DNA from: Bacillota bacterium
GTDB taxonomy: Bacteria > Bacillota > Clostridia > Christensenellales > CAG-138
Assembly (NCBI GenBank): GCA_023393045.1
Contig: JAEWMV010000210.1
Span: 1-7,887, forward strand
Direction: 5' to 3'
Length of the DNA stretch: 7,887 nucleotides
Shown here: positions 5,333-7,887 of the stretch, piece by piece
Layout: every line of letters begins with the position of its first letter
Position numbering within the stretch: position 1 is the first letter of the stretch
Program-made: the position numbers and the translations under genes
The notes under the pieces: generated by a model
Told to the model about the DNA's origin: nothing
The model's input: only the letters and a program-made list of their open reading frames with translations
Database searches by the model: none

Positions 5333-6180
5333 TAGAGGCGCTTTGTGTACAGGCGGTATCCGCCGCGCCTGATAAAGCCGCAGGAGGCCGCAGCGCGAAG
5401 ATTTTCCGGCTCATTCTCGTCCACGAAGAAGATCACCGCGTCAAGCACCGCGTCTTCCTCAAACGCCGCGCAAAGCGCCTGCGAGAGGAGCGCCGCCGCA
5501 AGCTCTGCGCCGTCCTCCTCCGCGGCCATGCCGTATATCTCCGCGGTGTTTTTATTAAAACGTGCGGTCATGAACAGGCCGCCGACGAGCGCGCCATCTT
5601 TTTTTAGCGCGTATATGCGCCAGTTTTTCACTTTTTTGCGAAGGCGCGCCGCGCTCCAGTAAATATCCCGGAAGTGCGCGTCATGAAAGAGGGCGTACTC
5701 GTCAAAAGAAGCGGCGTCCACGCGCTCCACAGCGATTTGCGCCGCGGCAGCACGCACAAAATCCGCGCGATCCAAGCGCATGTCCGCGCTCGCCTCCGCG
5801 AGCGTGAAGCCCGCGTCAATAAGCGCGCGGGCGGCCGTGGCGTTTTCCGCCGCGACGCCTACGTTCGCCTCGAAGCCGGGATAGCTTGCTTCCATGTGCG
5901 CGAGAAAGGCTTCGTACGCGGCCGCGCTTCCCGCCGTAAAAAGCGTGGTTTGCAGGTATTGATTCTCCGGCACCGCAAAAAGGCTCATCAGACCCGCGAG
6001 CTCTCCGTCATAATAGCCAAGCAGCGACGCGTTTTCGTCCCCGGCACGCGCTAAAAGCTCCGGGGCGATCTCCGCCTCGGTGAGAAGGAGCGGGTAGCTC
6101 CTGTTTTCAGGCGCTGTGAAAAGCCGCGCGGCAAACGCGGCCGCCGCATTGATTTCATCCGCTTTTATCGGCTTTAGCAT
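5332..6180 (-). CDS. GNAT-family acetyltransferase with two tandem GNAT folds
   Basis: This 282-aa protein appears to hold two GNAT domains. In the first (about 1-138), LLGYYDGELAGLMSLF (53-68) is the beta2-beta3-beta4 core and VGVAAENATAARALIDAGF (107-125) is the helix-strand pair that usually ends GNAT domains. In the second (about 148-282), IYALKKDGALVGGLFMTARF (189-208) and VDENEPENLRAAASCGF (253-269) repeat the same pattern. GNAT enzymes move an acetyl group from acetyl-CoA to an amine; in tandem forms one half often lacks catalysis. Neither half shows a clean Q/RxxGxG/A pyrophosphate loop, so catalytic competence is open. I start at 6180, with GGGGAAG just upstream; the frame continues to 6267 but without a ribosome binding site. 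The protein is strikingly Ala-rich. It is a single-gene unit divergent from the pyr operon. Substrate unknown. Confidence 0.85.
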   Translation of the reverse strand: MLKPIKADEINAAAAFAARLFTAPENRSYPLLLTEAEIAPELLARAGDENASLLGYYDGELAGLMSLFAVPENQYLQTTLFTAGSAAAYEAFLAHMEASYPGFEANVGVAAENATAARALIDAGFTLAEASADMRLDRADFVRAAAAQIAVERVDAASFDEYALFHDAHFRDIYWSAARLRKKVKNWRIYALKKDGALVGGLFMTARFNKNTAEIYGMAAEEDGAELAAALLSQALCAAFEEDAVLDAVIFFVDENEPENLRAAASCGFIRRGGYRLYTKRL

Positions 6181-6263
6181 CTCTTCCCCATCCTCATCCG
6201 TTTTTTTCATCATAATACATATAGGTCGAATTATCACCTGTATTTTCATGAAAGCCGCCTCGA

Positions 6264-6279
6264 CCACAACATGTTGTGG
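6264..6279. promoter_or_regulatory. Perfect 16-bp palindrome between the GNAT and pyr genes
   Basis: CCACAACATGTTGTGG is a perfect palindrome lying 18 bases before the pyr -35 element and 84 bases before the GNAT start. The core AACATGTT equals the centre of the Firmicutes LexA (Cheo) box GAACATGTTC, but both outer half-site bases differ (CAAC rather than GAAC), so LexA binding is doubtful. Position suits an operator for either divergent gene. Confidence 0.45.
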
Positions 6280-6296
6280 CGCGCGTAAAATTCCTG

Positions 6297-6325
6297 TTGA
6301 AATTTTCGGAAACGCATTGTATAAT
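6297..6325 (+). promoter_or_regulatory. Sigma-A promoter of the pyrR-permease operon
   Basis: TTGAAA (-35, 6297-6302) and TATAAT (-10, 6320-6325) are separated by 17 bases, close to consensus. Transcription should start near 6332, leaving a leader of about 130 bases to pyrR that holds the attenuator. Confidence 0.88.
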
Positions 6326-6338
6326 GAACCAGCTTGAA

Positions 6339-6372
6339 GTTTTTAAGCTTGGTACAGAGATGCCGGCAAAAC
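6339..6372 (+). promoter_or_regulatory. PyrR-binding hairpin (anti-antiterminator) in the pyr leader
   Basis: In the RNA, GUUUU (6339-6343) pairs with AAAAC (6368-6372). After a 5' bulge UAA, GCU (6347-6349) pairs with GGC (6365-6367); after a single U bulge, GGUA (6351-6354) pairs with UGCC (6361-6364). The terminal loop is CAGAGA (6355-6360). This is the layout of known PyrR sites: lower stem, purine-bearing internal bulge on the 5' side, upper stem and a CNGNGA hexaloop. Compared with the Bacillus consensus ARUCCNGNGAGGYU, the loop is kept and the loop-closing C-G pair is replaced by A-U. UMP-bound PyrR should stabilise this fold. Confidence 0.75.
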
Positions 6373-6423
6373 GAAAAAAAGCAATGGATGCCTCATAAGG
6401 GTGATTCAATGCCTTGCCGGTGT
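6360..6423 (+). promoter_or_regulatory. Antiterminator pairing of the pyr leader
   Basis: CCGGCAA (6363-6369), the 3' side of the PyrR hairpin, is exactly complementary to TTGCCGG (6414-6420), the 5' arm of the terminator. The pairing can extend by G-U, U-G and A-U to 6360 and 6423. It is exclusive with both other hairpins, which gives the on-state when PyrR is not bound. The segment between (6370-6413) shows no strong fold. Confidence 0.65.
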
Positions 6424-6440
6424 ACGGCGGGGCGTTTTTT
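6410..6440 (+). terminator. Attenuator terminator just before pyrR
   Basis: TGCCTTGCCG (6410-6419) pairs with CGGCGGGGCG (6425-6434), including three G-U pairs, around loop GTGTA, and is followed by T6 (6435-6440). It sits after the promoter and before the pyrR ribosome binding site, so it is a leader attenuator and not the end of a gene. Confidence 0.88.
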
Positions 6441-6461
6441 GTTGGAAAGGGGTCGGCTCAT

Positions 6462-7004
6462 ATGCTCGGTTTCAAGGCGGAGTTGATGGACGGGGTCGCC
6501 ATGGGGCGCGCCCTCATGCGCGTCGCCCACGAAATCGTTGAGAAGAACAAAGGCGCAAACGACCTTTGCCTCGTGGGCATCAGGCGGCGCGGCGAGCCGC
6601 TGGCCCGCATCATAAGGGACAACATCAAAAAAATCGAGGGCGTCGAAGTGCCGCTTGAAAGCGTCGACATCAAGTATTACCGCGACGATCTGAAGCTTAC
6701 CAATGAAACCCCCGTCTGGGGGAAGCCCGATTTTTCCATCGATATTACAGGCAAAATCATCGTCCTTGTGGACGATGTTCTTTTTACCGGCCGCACGGCG
6801 CGCGCCGCGATGGAGGCCGTGATGACCTGCGGCCGCCCGCGCGCGATACAGCTTGCGGTGCTCGTTGATCGCGGGCACAGGGAGCTGCCCATCCGCGCCG
6901 ACTTCGTGGGCAAAAACGTGCCCACCTCGCGCGCGGAGCTCGTTGAAGTGCACATGCCGCCCTACGACGAGGAGATGCGCGTGTGCCTGATTGATATCCA
7001 TTGA
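6462..7004 (+). CDS. pyrR: PyrR: pyrimidine operon attenuator / uracil phosphoribosyltransferase
   Basis: This 180-aa protein binds pyr-operon leader RNA when UMP is high and also has uracil phosphoribosyltransferase activity (uracil + PRPP to UMP). The PRPP-binding motif VLVDDVLFTGRT (101-112) is the PyrR form of the type I phosphoribosyltransferase signature. LVGIRRRGEPLA (37-48) is the conserved PPi-loop region, DIKYYRDDL (69-77) the flexible hood, and LVDRGHRELPIRADFVGKNV (134-153) is diagnostic of PyrR, with basic residues that in the family contact RNA. Length is normal. The start at 6462 is chosen from GGAAAGGGG (6444-6452) and because the family begins here; an upstream frame to 6414 would overlap the terminator. 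It lies downstream of a leader with a PyrR-binding hairpin, so it should control its own expression, and it is followed without a terminator by a uracil permease gene. Confidence 0.96.
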   Translation: MLGFKAELMDGVAMGRALMRVAHEIVEKNKGANDLCLVGIRRRGEPLARIIRDNIKKIEGVEVPLESVDIKYYRDDLKLTNETPVWGKPDFSIDITGKIIVLVDDVLFTGRTARAAMEAVMTCGRPRAIQLAVLVDRGHRELPIRADFVGKNVPTSRAELVEVHMPPYDEEMRVCLIDIH

Positions 7005-7045
7005 TATGCAATAAATCAAAACAAAAGAAAAGAGAGGTAAACATT

Positions 7046-7887
7046 GTGGACAAGCAAAAACTCGGTTATCTCCCGGACGAGAAGCCCCCGGTAGGGAAAC
7101 TGCTGCTCTACGCGCTGCAGCAGGTCATCGTCATGTTCCCCGCCACCATCGCCGTGGCGCTCATCACGGGCTTCCAGGTCTCCACCACCATCTTCGCAAG
7201 CGGCATCGCGACCATTTGCTTCATCCTCATCACCGGCAAGAAGCTGCCGCTCTACTACGGCTCCAGCTTCGCCTATCTTTCGGCCATCGCGGGCCTTGTG
7301 GCCGCGCAGGGTTTCACCAAGGTCAACGGCATACTGCCTCCCGAAGCGATACAGATTGCCCAGTTCGGCATCATCGCCTCCGGCCTCGTATCCATCGCGG
7401 CGGGCCTCCTCGTGAAGTTTGCGGGCCGCGGCGTGGTTGAGAAGATCCTGCCCCCGGCCGTCACCGGCCCTGTGGCGATGATCATCGGCCTCACGCTCGC
7501 GGGCAACGCCCTGAGCGATGCCGCGCCCAACGGCGGCAGCAACTGGATTTGGGTCGTGTCGCTTGCGACGCTGCTCTCTACCGTCATCTTCTCAAGATAC
7601 CTCAAGGGCTTCCTCGGCCAGCTCCCGCTGCTGCTGGGCGCCGGCGTAGGCTGCCTTGTCGCACTCGCCGTTTACCTCTTTGCCGGCGAGAACCTCTTCA
7701 GGAACCTGCCTCCGGAAGCGCTCGCCGCGTCCGCATGGAAGCTTGGCGACGGCAGCATCTTCGCCCTGCCCGCCTTTACGCTGCCCAAGGTGTCCTGGGC
7801 TGCGGTCGCCGCGATCATGCCCATCGCCATCGCGACGATACCCGAGTCCACCGCGCATGTATACCAGCTTGACATCTACGTCAACGA
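7046..7887 (+). CDS. uraA: Uracil permease, NCS2 (nucleobase-cation symporter 2) family, 3' end beyond window
   Basis: The frame opens with GTG at 7046 after AGAGAGGT (7031-7038) and runs to the window end with no stop, giving 280 residues of an expected 420-450. It is a polytopic membrane transporter that imports uracil with protons. Landmarks are QQVIVMFPATIAVALITG (25-42) in helix 1, LYYGSSFAYLSA (69-80) in helix 3, the broken helix lining the substrate site, LPPAVTGPVAMIIGL (135-149), and ATIPESTAHVY (263-273), where Glu267 matches the substrate-binding Glu of UraA helix 8. It lies 41 bases after pyrR, in an A-rich spacer without a terminator, so both should be on one attenuated transcript, as with pyrR-pyrP in Bacillus. 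Unlike Bacillus there is no second attenuator in the spacer. Substrate is inferred from family and context; xanthine relatives exist. Confidence 0.92.
   Translation, partial: MDKQKLGYLPDEKPPVGKLLLYALQQVIVMFPATIAVALITGFQVSTTIFASGIATICFILITGKKLPLYYGSSFAYLSAIAGLVAAQGFTKVNGILPPEAIQIAQFGIIASGLVSIAAGLLVKFAGRGVVEKILPPAVTGPVAMIIGLTLAGNALSDAAPNGGSNWIWVVSLATLLSTVIFSRYLKGFLGQLPLLLGAGVGCLVALAVYLFAGENLFRNLPPEALAASAWKLGDGSIFALPAFTLPKVSWAAVAAIMPIAIATIPESTAHVYQLDIYVN

Noticed and set aside
6264..6279. LexA/SOS box at the palindrome
   Set aside because: Only the AACATGTT core agrees; the key G of GAAC and C of GTTC are replaced in both half-sites.
6393..7019. 208-aa minus-strand frame over pyrR
   Set aside because: Antisense shadow of a confidently identified pyrR; no family pattern in the translation.
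1..7887. Prophage, mobile element, CRISPR array or defence island
   Set aside because: Only one holin-like gene hints at phage. No integrase, transposase, terminal repeats, spaced direct repeats, nuclease or toxin pair could be seen on either strand.

Overview
The window reads as chromosomal DNA of a GC-rich Firmicute, most likely a Clostridia lineage. The evidence is strong AGGAGG-type ribosome binding sites, hairpin-plus-T-run terminators after nearly every gene, a PyrR-controlled pyrimidine operon with a transcription-attenuation leader, a PadR regulator, and Clostridia-type small proteins. The lineage is an inference from style and content; no marker gene fixes it. I see no rRNA, tRNA, CRISPR array, insertion sequence or integrase.

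Layout, left to right. A PadR-family repressor (+, 24-578) is followed by a divergent peptide deformylase (-, 667-1146), then a 95-aa holin-like membrane protein (-, 1282-1569) with its own terminator. A small P-loop kinase (+, 1734-2225) has a good sigma-A promoter. It converges on a 57-aa basic small protein (-, 2312-2485) that no long reading frame reveals, and the two share a bidirectional terminator. A 58-aa small protein (+, 2621-2797) follows, with a terminator. Next come an apparently orphan 27-bp dyad carrying promoter-like elements on both strands (2886-2912), an extended-SDR NAD-dependent epimerase/dehydratase (-, 2980-3993), a secreted-then-anchored protein with a cytoplasmic zinc ribbon (-, 4211-5152), and a tandem-GNAT acetyltransferase (-, 5332-6180).

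The right end is the best understood part. A sigma-A promoter (6297-6325) drives a leader holding a PyrR-binding hairpin, an antiterminator and an intrinsic terminator. It is followed by pyrR (6462-7004) and, 41 bases later with no terminator between, an NCS2 uracil permease that runs off the window end (7046-7887). In the model, UMP-bound PyrR stabilises the anti-antiterminator hairpin, lets the terminator form and shuts off both genes. When pyrimidines are scarce the antiterminator wins, and uracil uptake and PyrR are made.

The other genes mostly look like independent single-gene transcription units, each with its own terminator, so context says little about their roles. I found no convincing multi-gene novel system. 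The items most worth a second look are the pyr leader with a compensated base pair in its PyrR loop, the orphan dyad, the two small-protein genes, the divergent deformylase, and the SDR with Arg in place of the catalytic Lys.
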